A stretch of 58,710 bases of DNA from Phycisphaerales bacterium (GTDB lineage: Bacteria; Planctomycetota; Phycisphaerae; Phycisphaerales; UBA1924): NCBI GenBank assembly GCA_017642965.1, contig JAEPOJ010000005.1, positions 1 through 58,710 of the forward strand, given 5' to 3'. Both the position numbers and the translations under genes were made by a program. This document shows, one piece after another, positions 51,251 through 58,710 of the stretch; positions within the stretch are counted from its first letter, which is position 1, and each line of letters starts with the position of its first letter. The notes below the pieces were generated by a model. That model did not search any database, had not been told where the DNA came from, and worked only from the letters and a program-made list of their open reading frames with translations.

Positions 51251-51271
51251 TGCGTTGGTACGCCCATGAAA

Positions 51272-51301
51272 AGCACCCCCGCCACTTCCGCGGCGAGGGT
51301 G
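51272..51301 (-). terminator. Terminator of the spondin-domain gene
   Basis: On the minus strand CACCCTCGCC pairs with GGCGGGGGTG (one G-T wobble) around an 8-nt loop and is followed by CTTTTC. It lies 24 nt after the stop. Confidence 0.75.
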
Positions 51302-51324
51302 TGTGCGGAGAAAACAAGGGCGGA

Positions 51325-52092
51325 TCAGCGCCGGCGGCGGACCGCGACGAGCCCACCGAGCCCGATCAGGGCGGTGCTAGCGGGGGCGGGCACGACGCTG
51401 AACGAGATCCGGTAGATCGCATCGTCACCGCCGAACTGACGATCGAAGGTATAGCCGGCGGCGGTGGTCTGGCCGTTGTAGATATCGAACTGGGTGAAGT
51501 CGAACCCAACCACGCCGTTCTCGGCGATGCGGTCCGAGTTCATCGCGCCCTCGAGGAAGGCGGAGCCGAAGATGCCGTTGACCTCGGAACCGGCGTCCCA
51601 GATGTCGTTGCCGGTCTGAACGATCTCGGAGATGAGCAGGTTGCCGTCGCCGTCGAGTAGCTGGTACTGGGTGGGCGAGTCGTTGCCGATGAACGAGTCG
51701 TTGCTGGGGACGACCATCGAACCGAAGGTGAAGTAGCGGTTGATGGACGGATCGATGGTGAAGGTCGCGCTGCCCGTCGCGCCGGGGGTGAGCGGGCCGC
51801 CGCCGTCGGTCAGGACCGAGCCGAGCGTCGCGTTTGGCTCAGCCGCGCCGAATGCAGGGAACCAGGCGTCGCCCGAGCCGCCCTCTGCGATCGAGATGAT
51901 GGCATCGGAAGCGGCCTGGCCGTTGTTGAAGGAGTCGTAGGTTCCGTTGTGGAAGCCCACGCGGAGCGGCGCGAAGGCAACGCTGTTCTGGGGGGCGAGG
52001 TTCTCGATATCGACGCGGATCTCGACGGGCTGGGCCGCTGCGGATGCGGCGACGAGGGCGAGTGCGGTCACGGTGAGTGTCTTGGTATTCAT
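51325..52092 (-). CDS. Secreted spondin-domain protein with PEP-CTERM-like anchor
   Basis: 255 residues from the ATG at 52092, with AGGAG 6 nt upstream and a signal peptide (MNTKTLTVTALALVAASAAAQ). The rest of the body is a bacterial spondin_N-type domain: IRVDIENLAPQNSVAFAPLRVGFHNGTYDSF near its start, SINRYFTFGSMVVPSNDSFIGND in the middle. The C-terminus has VPAPAS, a hydrophobic helix with GLGGL and a final RRRR, a PEP-CTERM-like sorting signal cut by exosortase-type enzymes. No exosortase gene is in the window. It is probably an exopolymer-associated surface protein. Confidence 0.88.
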   Translation of the reverse strand: MNTKTLTVTALALVAASAAAQPVEIRVDIENLAPQNSVAFAPLRVGFHNGTYDSFNNGQAASDAIISIAEGGSGDAWFPAFGAAEPNATLGSVLTDGGGPLTPGATGSATFTIDPSINRYFTFGSMVVPSNDSFIGNDSPTQYQLLDGDGNLLISEIVQTGNDIWDAGSEVNGIFGSAFLEGAMNSDRIAENGVVGFDFTQFDIYNGQTTAAGYTFDRQFGGDDAIYRISFSVVPAPASTALIGLGGLVAVRRRR

Positions 52093-52200
52093 CTCTACTC
52101 CTATCGAACATGGAATGCCCGTTTCCTGCGGGCGCATGGGATCGCCCTGCCCTGTCACGCGACAAGGCCGTGGTGTTGGACGATCGTGTACAAACCGCGC

Positions 52201-52220
52201 CGCACACCGCTGGGTGTGCG
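52201..52220. repeat. Perfect 8-bp inverted repeat upstream of the spondin gene
   Basis: CGCACACC and GGTGTGCG around GCTG, about 110 nt upstream of the spondin-domain gene. No T-run follows. Confidence 0.55.
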
Positions 52221-52428
52221 TTGCGTGCCACGACCGGGTCAGGTCTCGGCGGATCTCAATAGACGGGCTACCCACCCGGCAGGCCCGGCGAGCGTTGCAC
52301 CGAACCTCAAAGGTAAACAGTCGTTTTCCTCGGTTGACTATTCCCGACTCGGAAGAAAATTGATCAATGTGTGCGTGAATCACCTGAAATCCGCGCCGGG
52401 TGTGGATCTATCGCCGCGCCTCTCAAAC

Positions 52429-52444
52429 TAGGGATCATTCCCTA
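52429..52444. repeat. Palindrome upstream of the epimerase gene
   Basis: TAGGGA-TCAT-TCCCTA, a 6-4-6 perfect inverted repeat about 115 nt before the epimerase ATG. Operator-like. Confidence 0.45.
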
Positions 52445-52558
52445 AGTCCGGAGTCCATGCATCGCAACGGGTTACGCGTTCCGGGGCTGAAACAGGGGAT
52501 TCGAGCAACCCGAACGCGGCTTTGGACGAAGGGTGCCCGTAGACTTGTGGGAGACGAC

Positions 52559-53608
52559 ATGCCGACACACGATGAACAGAATGAGGCCCTCATCCGGGCA
52601 TGGAACGATCGTGTGGGCGGCGCGCTCCGGGATGTGCAGGTCTGCGTGACCGGCGGGGCCGGGTTCATCGGCGGTCACCTTTGCGATGCGCTGGTGTCCC
52701 TCGGGGCCCGGGTGACGATCCTCGACGACCTCTCCAACTCGGACACCCGCCACGTCGGGGCGCTGATTGATCGGGCCCCGGAGCATGTGCGTTTCATCCA
52801 GGGCTCGATCCTCGATCCGGGCGCCCTCGGCGAGGCGATGGACGGCGTGTCGCGGGTCTTCCACCTCGCCGCCCTTGGCTCGGTGCCCAAGAGTGTCGAG
52901 CAGCCCGAGCGGACATGGCTCGTCAACGCCACCGGGACGATGCGGGTGCTCAAGGCGGCCCAGCAGGCCGGGGCCACGCGCGTGATCTATTCCGCTTCTT
53001 CCAGCGCCTACGGCAACAACCCAACGCTGCCCAAGCGTGAGGACATGGCACCCGAGCCCGAGTCGCCGTACGCGGCGGCCAAGTTCGCGGGCGAGTCGTT
53101 GTGCCGATCATGGGCCAAGTGTTATGGCGTGGACACGGTCTGCCTGCGCTACTTCAACATCTTCGGCACGCGACAGGCGGCGGACTCCGCGTACGCGGCG
53201 GTCATCCCCGCGTTCATCAAGCGATGGGTCCATGGGCAGGCCCCCACCATCTTCGGTGAAGGCGGGCAGACCCGCGATTTCACCCACGTGAGCAACGCGG
53301 TCCTCGCGAATCTGCTTGGAGCCGCGAACGAAATACCGCTCGGCGGCGAGGTCGTCAACATCGGCGCGGGCGTGAAGACGAGCGTCAACGAGCTCGCGTC
53401 CATGATCCAGTCGCGCATGGGCATCGACGGGCTCAACCCCGAGCACGCGCCCGAACGCATCGGTGAGGTGCGCGACTCGGTCGCGGACATCTCGCGTGCG
53501 AAGGCGCTGATCGGGTACGAGCCGATTACTGATCTTGAGGACGGGCTGGCGACGACGGTGGACTGGTACGACGCGGCGCTGCGCGACGAGCGCGAGGGGG
53601 CGGCGTGA
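52559..53608 (+). CDS. NAD-dependent nucleotide-sugar epimerase (UDP-GlcNAc/Glc 4-epimerase-like)
   Basis: 349 residues from the ATG at 52559, with GGGAG upstream. Extended SDR features: VCVTGGAGFIGGHLCDAL (NAD-binding TGxxGFIG), DDLSNSD, HLAALGSVPKSVEQP, YSASSSAYGNNP and SPYAAAKFAGESLC (YxxxK pair). LRYFNIFGTRQ and GGQTRDFTHVSNAV follow. The layout matches WbpP-type UDP-N-acetylglucosamine 4-epimerases used in surface polysaccharide synthesis. The exact sugar is inferred. It is followed by a tiny gene whose ATG overlaps the stop (TGATG). Confidence 0.88.
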   Translation: MPTHDEQNEALIRAWNDRVGGALRDVQVCVTGGAGFIGGHLCDALVSLGARVTILDDLSNSDTRHVGALIDRAPEHVRFIQGSILDPGALGEAMDGVSRVFHLAALGSVPKSVEQPERTWLVNATGTMRVLKAAQQAGATRVIYSASSSAYGNNPTLPKREDMAPEPESPYAAAKFAGESLCRSWAKCYGVDTVCLRYFNIFGTRQAADSAYAAVIPAFIKRWVHGQAPTIFGEGGQTRDFTHVSNAVLANLLGAANEIPLGGEVVNIGAGVKTSVNELASMIQSRMGIDGLNPEHAPERIGEVRDSVADISRAKALIGYEPITDLEDGLATTVDWYDAALRDEREGAA

Positions 53609-53817
53609 TGATCGGTCGCTGCATCGACACGGTGGGTGCGTTGTGGGTCCTGCTGACACTGGGCTTCGCGACTCGGTTCCGGTTCAACGGCGACTACTGG
53701 GAATGGCGCACAAAGACCGCGCTCGATGCGAAAGGCGCGCCCGAGGGCAAGCTCGCCCGAATGCATCTTGCGATGGAGTACGCCCGATGGGCGTGGCGGA
53801 CGCGCCGGCTACGCTAA
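53608..53817 (+). CDS. Small conserved-looking membrane-associated protein
   Basis: 69 residues, starting at the ATG that overlaps the epimerase stop (TGATG); a GTG one codon earlier is possible. One hydrophobic segment (about 8-21, VGALWVLLTLGFA) is followed by a basic-aromatic stretch (TRFRFNGDYWEWRTKTA) and LAMEYARWAWRTRRLR at the end. The Tyr/Trp/Arg pattern is too regular for random translation, and tiny proteins of similar layout occur in planctomycetes as far as I recall. Function unknown. It probably depends on translational coupling to the epimerase. Confidence 0.6.
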   Translation: MIGRCIDTVGALWVLLTLGFATRFRFNGDYWEWRTKTALDAKGAPEGKLARMHLAMEYARWAWRTRRLR

Positions 53818-53823
53818 ACCGAT

Positions 53824-54768
53824 TCAGTTCCCCGGCTCACCCACATACACCACGAAGTCCGCGATGTTGCGGTCAACCTCCTGGATCTCGTCGTGCGTCG
53901 CCGGGAGGGTGATGCAGGTGACGATGTTGAGGTCGCGGTCGGTCCGCTTGCGGAGCTGGTCGACGAGCTCGGAGCTGCCGGGCTCGAAGGGGAACTGGGC
54001 GTGGAAGTAGCCGACGACGAGGATCACGGGCGTGCCGTGCTCGAAGGCGTCGACGATGCTCTGGGCCATGGTCGCGTCCCAGGTGGACTGTGAGCGGAGG
54101 AAGCTCTCAATCATCTCTTCGCCGCCGTGGGACGCCATGCCGCCCATAGCCTTGATAAACCGGTCGCGGTACGCGCCCTGCGGGGTCTGGTCGGGGATCT
54201 CGACGAGGGCGCGCTGGTTGTCGTTGAGCTCGCGGAGGCGCTCGAAGCCGTCGGTGCGGGCGAGGCGGACGTAGCGGCGCGGGGCGTTGGCGGCGACGAC
54301 CGGGCGGCCGGCTTCCTTCGACGCGTCGATCATGCGTGCGTGGGCCCAGGGGTTGTTGCCTTCGTTGCGGTCCGCGGCCTGCTCGAACGCGGGGCGATCG
54401 GTGATGCCCGCGAGGTAATCGTCGAGGGCGACCTGGTCGTCACGCTCGTAGAACTCCATCGCGAGCAGGGCGTTGGGATTGGCCGTGAGGATGTCCTCGT
54501 ACATCTCCTGCTGGATCGCGTTGCCAAGTTCGTGGCCGTGGACCTCGCCCATGAGCACGACGTCGGCGCTGGCCATCTTCTGGATCGCCTGGGACCAGGT
54601 GGTGGCGCCGGAGCCGTCGCCGTTGAGGATGGTGACGGATCGCGCCGCGTCGCGGGTCGAATCACGCAGCATCTGGGCCTGCTCCTCGCGTGTCTGGGTG
54701 GTGCACCCGGCGAGCAGCGCACCGAGGGCGCAGGTGGTGAGCAATCGCGTCGCGTGGGTTATCTTCAT
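53824..54768 (-). CDS. ChaN-like lipoprotein (DUF399 family)
   Basis: 314 residues from the ATG at 54768, the start of a lipoprotein signal peptide with lipobox LLAGC (Cys about 21). The ChaN fold is visible in VVLMGEVHGHELGNAIQQEMYEDIL (about 70-95), LLAMEFYERDDQ, the long helical PWAHARMIDASKEAGRPVVAANAPRRYVRL and ILVVGYFHAQFPF (about 253-265). ChaN of Campylobacter binds haem at the membrane. The role here is unproven. It lies 29 nt downstream of the RND pump gene on the same strand and may be the end of that operon. Confidence 0.88.
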   Translation of the reverse strand: MKITHATRLLTTCALGALLAGCTTQTREEQAQMLRDSTRDAARSVTILNGDGSGATTWSQAIQKMASADVVLMGEVHGHELGNAIQQEMYEDILTANPNALLAMEFYERDDQVALDDYLAGITDRPAFEQAADRNEGNNPWAHARMIDASKEAGRPVVAANAPRRYVRLARTDGFERLRELNDNQRALVEIPDQTPQGAYRDRFIKAMGGMASHGGEEMIESFLRSQSTWDATMAQSIVDAFEHGTPVILVVGYFHAQFPFEPGSSELVDQLRKRTDRDLNIVTCITLPATHDEIQEVDRNIADFVVYVGEPGN

Positions 54769-54797
54769 CTGTCTCGTCCTCGTCGGATCGTGTGGTC

Positions 54798-57700
54798 TTA
54801 CGCTCCTGCTGCGAACGGGTCCGCGGCAACGGTCGGCGTGACGTTGCTCTCGGTCTGCGTTCCGCGCCACATGTCGAGCACGAGCGAGAAGAGCAACGGC
54901 ACCAGGAGGAGTGTAAACACCGTCGAGACCAGAAGCCCGCCCACGACCACAGAACCCAGACCGCGGTACATCTCCGAGCCCGAGCCGGGGACGAGCACGA
55001 GCGGGAGCATGCCGCCCACGGAGGTCATGACGGACATGAAGATGGGTCGGATGCGGGTTTTGAAGGACATCACGATCGCGTCGATCGGCTTCATGGGCTC
55101 GGAGTACTTCGAGTCGGACTCGTCGCCCCGCATGAAGTTGAGCGACTGGTGCACGATCAGGATCGCGTTGTTCACCACCACACCGATGAGGATGATGAAC
55201 CCGAGCATGGTGAGCACGTCGAGCTTCTGGGGTGCCTTGGTGGGGTCCATCATCGAGAAGTGATGCACGATCGCGAGCCCCGCGAAGCCGCCGACGACGG
55301 CGAGTGGCACGGAGAACATGATCACCAGCGGGTAGAGGAAGCTCTCAAAGAGGGCACACATGAGCAGGTACGTGACGAGCAGGGCCCACACCAGGCGGGC
55401 GGTGAGCAGCTCGGGGTGCCCAACAGAAACCCATGCGAGTGCCGCGATGATGAGCCCGAGGAGGATCGTGCCCACGACGCCGTAGTACCGGTATGGGTTG
55501 TTGGACCGGGTTGTTCGGATATAGACCATGAGGCCGGCGACCATCGCGATGGTGGTAATCAGGCCCGCGGCGATGAGCGACATCCCGCCCGAGCTGGACC
55601 CGCCCGCGGGGGCGGCGCCGAGAAGCGATGCCCGGACCTGCTCGAGGTCCGCGGCGGACCCTTCCAGACGCACACGCATGGACCGATCGACCAGCCCCGC
55701 GGCGCTCGCCGCGTCGATCATGTTCTCCTGGATCCAGTCCATCGCCTGCTGCACGGGCATGGATTCGGGTGGGTTCACGGAGATGGTGACGCTCGGGAGT
55801 TCCTCGATGCGCTGGATGACCTGTGCCGCAAGGGTCGGGCGGAACTCGACGACGGAGTCGATCGGGACCACCGGGCCGGCGGGTGTCGCGACGGGGACAT
55901 CGCGGATCTGCTCAAGGGTGTCCATGCGTCCGCCCATCGGCAGGACGACGAGGTCGATGGTCTCGGAGCCGACCTTGTAGTCACCAACGAACGCGCCGTC
56001 GAAGAGCCCGCGGATCGCGACGCCCAGCCCCTGGGTCGTGAGCCCGAGCTCGCGCCCGCGATCGTTGAGGACGATCTGCATCTCCTGCTGCTGGAGGGTG
56101 AAGTTGGCGGGGGTCGGGGTGACGCTGCCGTAGCCGAACTCGCCGGCGGCGACGCCGAACATCATCGACGCGGCCGCGTTGACCTGCTCAAGACTCGGGC
56201 CGGAGATCTCGACCTTGATCCCGCCGCCGTCGCGGACATCGGAGAAGAGCGAGCTCTGGCGAGCACCGCCGAAGGAGTCGGGGATGCCCTGCATCGCGCC
56301 GGTCAGCAGGTGCCCGATGGGGATGACGACCTGCTCGTCCTGCGAGGTCGCGCCGATGAACATGTTCGTGCCGAACGCACCGATGAAGAAGTTCCCGATC
56401 GGGACGGGCTCGAAGATCGGCATGCCCGGCATCATCTGGATATCGGGGAGATCCGCGTAGGTCTCGGGCTGATCGATGTCCGCGGCCGCGTACGGGTAGA
56501 TGCGCTGCTCGATGCGGTTGGCGATGCCTTCGCGCTCCTCGACGGAGAGACCCGGGGGAATCAGCAGCCCGCCGAACACGAGGTTGCGGTTGCCCGCGGG
56601 CAGATAGTCGAGCGGGGGCATGAGCTTGAGCCCGCCCCAGACACTCACGACGGTCATGAGAAGGATGAGCGCTGGGCGCAGCGACCACGCACGCCACCCG
56701 GTCATCAGCCACTTGAGCTGATCTCCCGCGAGATCGACGACCTTGGAAAACAGCGCGGGGATGCCGAACATGCCGCCGATGAGCCGCTTGACGATCCCGG
56801 GCTTGGCGGACTCCGGGCGGAGCCAGCGCGAGCACGCGGTGGGGATCACGATGACGGAGACGATGAGCGAGAAGGTCACCGCGCCGACGATGGCGATGGA
56901 GATATCGCGGAACAGCTGCCCCACCTCTTCCTGGATCGTCAGGACGGGGATGAACACCGCGACGGTGGTGAGGGTCGACGCGAGGACCGCGCCCCAGACC
57001 TCCTTGCCGCCGCGCCACGCCGCGATGATGGGCGATTCGCCCAGCTTCAGGCGTCGATCGATGTTCTCGAGGACCACGATCGAGTTGTCAACGACCATCC
57101 CGACCGCGAACGCGAGCCCGGCCAGGGAGATGACGTTGAGGGTTCGTCCCATCGCGAGCATGATGAGGAACGTGCCCACGACGGAGATCGGCAGCGCGAT
57201 GGCGATGATGCCCGTCGCCCGCCAGTTGCGGAGGAAGAGCAGCAGCACGATGGTCGCGATCCCGCCTCCGATCCAGAGGTTCGATGTCACCAGCGAGATG
57301 GCGCTGTTGATGTAGTCTGTTTCGTCGTAGACCTGGCGCATGCGCAGGTCCGGGCCGACGGGGCCGGCTTCGGTGCGTCCGCCCAGGTTGGGGAGGATCT
57401 TCTCGCGGACGTCCTGCACGCGGACCTTGAGCTCTTGCATGATCTCAAGCACGTTTGCGTCGCTCTGGCGGATGACGTTGATCGCGATGGCGGGTCGCGC
57501 GAACGAGCGGATGAACCCGGTCTCTTTCTCGTGGCCGACTTCGACCTGCGCGACGTCGCGGACACGGACCGGCTTGCCGTCGCGGTAGGCGACGATGGTA
57601 TCGAGGATCTGCTCGGGGTCCTCGTACTGACCCACGAGGCGGACGCGGTAATCGCGCTTGCCCTCGGCGATCGTGCCCGCGGAGACGTTGGTGTTCTCGC

Positions 57701-58355
57701 CCTGAAGCGCCTGGACGACGTCCAGGTGGTTGAGCCCGCGCTGCGCGAGCGCGACAGGATCAGCGAGGACGCGGGCCTCGCGCTCGCGCCCGCCGAAAAT
57801 GTTGATCGTCGCGACCCCCGGGACACGCTCAAGGTAGGGCTTCACTTCCCGATCGAGCTCGTCGAACAGGGTGGTCAGGTCGTAACCCGAGTGCTTGACG
57901 AGGGCCTCGTCCGGGAGATCGATGATGAACCACGCGATCGCGGACCCCGGATCGGACACGCCGTCCGCCGCGACGACGATGGGCTCGTCGACCTCGTCCG
58001 GGTAGGTCGGGACCTGGCGCAGCGCATCGGAGACTTCCTGCAGGGCGCGGGTGATGTCTGAGCCGACCTTGAAGTCGAGGGTCACGACCGTCTGGCCCTG
58101 CTCGGTGCTCGAGATCATCCGGTCGAGGTTCTCGACGTTCTTAAGCTTCTCTTCCTGATCCTTGGTGATCTCGTCGACAACCTCTTCCGGGCTGCGCCCG
58201 GGCCAGATCGTGGTCACGGTGATCGTGGGGCGCGAGACCGTTGGCGTGAGCTGCACGGGGATCGCCCCGGCACCGATGATGCCGAACATCAGGACCAGGA
58301 ACACGCCGACGGCAACGGTGACCGGGCGTGAGATACAGGCGCGGACGATGTCCAT
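54798..58355 (-). CDS. RND-family efflux transporter (AcrB/HAE1-like inner-membrane pump)
   Basis: 1185 residues, longer than AcrB (about 1050). It starts with MDIVRACISRPVTVAVGVFLVLM, the usual first helix. It has the porter-domain entry PTVSRPTITVTTIWPGRSPEEV. TM4 has the proton-relay region GLAFAVGMVVDNSIVVLENIDRRL (one Asp where AcrB has two). The final transmembrane block is LTMLGFIILIGVVVNNAILIVHQSLNFM and IRPIFMSVMTSVGGMLPLVLVPGSGSEMYRGLG. An extra Gly/Ser-rich region with a helix lies around 940-970. The gene follows the membrane-fusion protein by 2 nt. No TolC gene is adjacent; a TolC-like lipoprotein is encoded at 27-29 kb. Confidence 0.95.
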   Translation of the reverse strand: MDIVRACISRPVTVAVGVFLVLMFGIIGAGAIPVQLTPTVSRPTITVTTIWPGRSPEEVVDEITKDQEEKLKNVENLDRMISSTEQGQTVVTLDFKVGSDITRALQEVSDALRQVPTYPDEVDEPIVVAADGVSDPGSAIAWFIIDLPDEALVKHSGYDLTTLFDELDREVKPYLERVPGVATINIFGGREREARVLADPVALAQRGLNHLDVVQALQGENTNVSAGTIAEGKRDYRVRLVGQYEDPEQILDTIVAYRDGKPVRVRDVAQVEVGHEKETGFIRSFARPAIAINVIRQSDANVLEIMQELKVRVQDVREKILPNLGGRTEAGPVGPDLRMRQVYDETDYINSAISLVTSNLWIGGGIATIVLLLFLRNWRATGIIAIALPISVVGTFLIMLAMGRTLNVISLAGLAFAVGMVVDNSIVVLENIDRRLKLGESPIIAAWRGGKEVWGAVLASTLTTVAVFIPVLTIQEEVGQLFRDISIAIVGAVTFSLIVSVIVIPTACSRWLRPESAKPGIVKRLIGGMFGIPALFSKVVDLAGDQLKWLMTGWRAWSLRPALILLMTVVSVWGGLKLMPPLDYLPAGNRNLVFGGLLIPPGLSVEEREGIANRIEQRIYPYAAADIDQPETYADLPDIQMMPGMPIFEPVPIGNFFIGAFGTNMFIGATSQDEQVVIPIGHLLTGAMQGIPDSFGGARQSSLFSDVRDGGGIKVEISGPSLEQVNAAASMMFGVAAGEFGYGSVTPTPANFTLQQQEMQIVLNDRGRELGLTTQGLGVAIRGLFDGAFVGDYKVGSETIDLVVLPMGGRMDTLEQIRDVPVATPAGPVVPIDSVVEFRPTLAAQVIQRIEELPSVTISVNPPESMPVQQAMDWIQENMIDAASAAGLVDRSMRVRLEGSAADLEQVRASLLGAAPAGGSSSGGMSLIAAGLITTIAMVAGLMVYIRTTRSNNPYRYYGVVGTILLGLIIAALAWVSVGHPELLTARLVWALLVTYLLMCALFESFLYPLVIMFSVPLAVVGGFAGLAIVHHFSMMDPTKAPQKLDVLTMLGFIILIGVVVNNAILIVHQSLNFMRGDESDSKYSEPMKPIDAIVMSFKTRIRPIFMSVMTSVGGMLPLVLVPGSGSEMYRGLGSVVVGGLLVSTVFTLLLVPLLFSLVLDMWRGTQTESNVTPTVAADPFAAGA

Positions 58356-58357
58356 GT

Positions 58358-58710
58358 TCAGTTGCTCCCTTCAGACGAGATCGGGGCGCTTGAGTTGCCG
58401 CGTGTCCGCCCGAGATCGACGGGCTGGGGCGCATCGAGGATGTTGAGGGGCTGGCCGGGGAACATCCGCTCGTTGCCGGAGGTCACCACGGTCATGCCCG
58501 CCTGGAGCACGGGTGAGCGGACCGCGACCCTGTTCCCCACGGCGAACAGACGTTCGATGGGCGCGATCGCCGAGATGCCGTCGTTGGAGAAGTACACGAC
58601 CTCCCCTGTCGCGGTCCGGACGATCGCGTCCTTGTGGACGGTGATGTAATCACCCTGAACGCCCGTGGGGACGTACGCGGTCAGCGACATGCCGGGGCGG
58701 AGGTTATTGT
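58358..58710 (-). CDS. RND efflux membrane-fusion protein, C-terminal part (5' truncated by window edge)
   Basis: The frame is open to the window end, so about 117 C-terminal residues are present. The sequence NNLRPGMSLTAYVPTG, KDAIVRTATGEVVYF and RSPVLQAGMTVVTSGNERMFPGQPLNIL fits the beta-barrel and membrane-proximal domains of HlyD/AcrA-type adaptors. It links an inner-membrane RND pump to an outer-membrane channel. The stop lies 2 nt before the pump start, a clear operon. The tail after PLNIL (about 25 residues) is Ser/Arg-rich. Confidence 0.88.
   Translation of the reverse strand, partial: NNLRPGMSLTAYVPTGVQGDYITVHKDAIVRTATGEVVYFSNDGISAIAPIERLFAVGNRVAVRSPVLQAGMTVVTSGNERMFPGQPLNILDAPQPVDLGRTRGNSSAPISSEGSN

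Larger units (their letters stand above)
52093..52558. other. 466-nt divergent intergenic region
   Basis: I see no convincing gene or tRNA here. It contains two perfect inverted repeats (52201-52220 and 52429-52444) and an AT-rich patch (about 52305-52380) that may hold promoters for one or both divergent genes. The sequence GTAGACTTGTGGGAGACGAC lies just before the epimerase ATG and includes a GGGAG ribosome-binding site. Confidence 0.5.

Noticed and set aside
51008..51415. Plus-strand open frame running over the aminotransferase end
   Set aside because: Its translation is Arg/Ala-rich shadow sequence and it crosses two terminators.
52490..52515. tRNA T-arm-like sequence GGGATTCGAGCAACCC
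   Set aside because: No acceptor, D or anticodon arms can be built around it.
54792..58061. 1089-codon plus-strand open frame opposite the RND pump
   Set aside because: Low-complexity Asp/Arg/Glu/His translation, antisense to an unmistakable AcrB-type protein.
1..58710. CRISPR arrays, transposases, phage genes, tRNA and rRNA genes
   Set aside because: No array of spaced direct repeats, no transposase or integrase-like protein and no cloverleaf or rRNA sequence was noticed anywhere in the window.

Overview
The window is a GC-rich, gene-dense bacterial chromosome segment with 50 protein-coding genes called, two of them cut by the window edges. It has no RNA genes, insertion sequences, prophage or CRISPR arrays that I can see. 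The best fit is a planctomycete, probably class Phycisphaerae. The reasons are secreted proteins ending in paired DxNxDGxxNFFDVSxFL dockerin-like modules, a PEP-CTERM-like (VPAPAS...RRRR) tail, many small zinc-ribbon membrane proteins, a secreted DUF1573 protein, an MqnE-type futalosine-pathway enzyme and NuoL/M/N with His/Asp-rich extensions. The assignment is inferred from protein style, not from a marker gene.

Layout. 1-1.1 kb: 3' end of recQ and an overlapping GNAT acetyltransferase. 1.1-8.9 kb (minus): nuoJKLMN with overlapping ends followed by a TerC-like membrane protein; the other nuo genes are not here. 9.2-11.8 kb (plus): pgsA, pgpA and a tRNA-dihydrouridine synthase. 11.9-16.2 kb (plus): three secreted proteins with C-terminal dockerin-like modules, namely two tandem paralogues of unknown function and an M64-type metallopeptidase. 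16.5-18.8 kb: a DUF1573 - membrane rhodanese - MauE/DoxX cassette, then rpsR with its own promoter and terminator. 19.3-24.1 kb: free-methionine sulfoxide reductase, RluA-type pseudouridine synthase, a PD40 propeller protein, an alpha/beta hydrolase and a conserved protein of unknown function. 24.1-29.9 kb: FIST and SH3-like proteins (minus), then a TolC-like lipoprotein and Sua5/TsaC (plus). 30.0-34.8 kb: isocitrate dehydrogenase, an S41-like peptidase, an FG-GAP propeller with a dockerin-like tail and a small SDR. 35.0-36.9 kb: dnaK behind an excellent sigma-54-type sequence. 37.0-41.4 kb: four zinc-ribbon membrane proteins interleaved with a DUF481 outer-membrane protein and a YitT-family permease. 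41.4-44.7 kb: mqnE, rdgB and a PfkB-type sugar kinase. 44.7-51.2 kb: two S9 peptidases and a class V aminotransferase. 51.3-53.8 kb: a spondin-domain PEP-CTERM-like protein, a nucleotide-sugar epimerase and a tiny conserved protein. 53.8-58.7 kb: a ChaN-like lipoprotein, an RND efflux pump and the C-terminus of its membrane-fusion partner.

How genes work together. NuoJ-N form the membrane arm of complex I, and MqnE makes the menaquinone precursor that such a chain would reduce. PgsA and PgpA are consecutive steps to phosphatidylglycerol. The DUF1573/rhodanese/MauE trio carries conserved cysteines in three extracytoplasmic proteins and may form a thiol or sulfur relay. The RND pump and its fusion protein are adjacent, while a TolC-like lipoprotein lies 30 kb away.

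Regulation. A TAnnnT -10-like hexamer lies 5-8 nt before the start codon of eleven genes that lack a Shine-Dalgarno sequence, which suggests widespread leaderless transcripts. Other genes (dnaK, icd, the 11.9 kb paralogue, the spondin gene, rdgB) have clear Shine-Dalgarno sequences.
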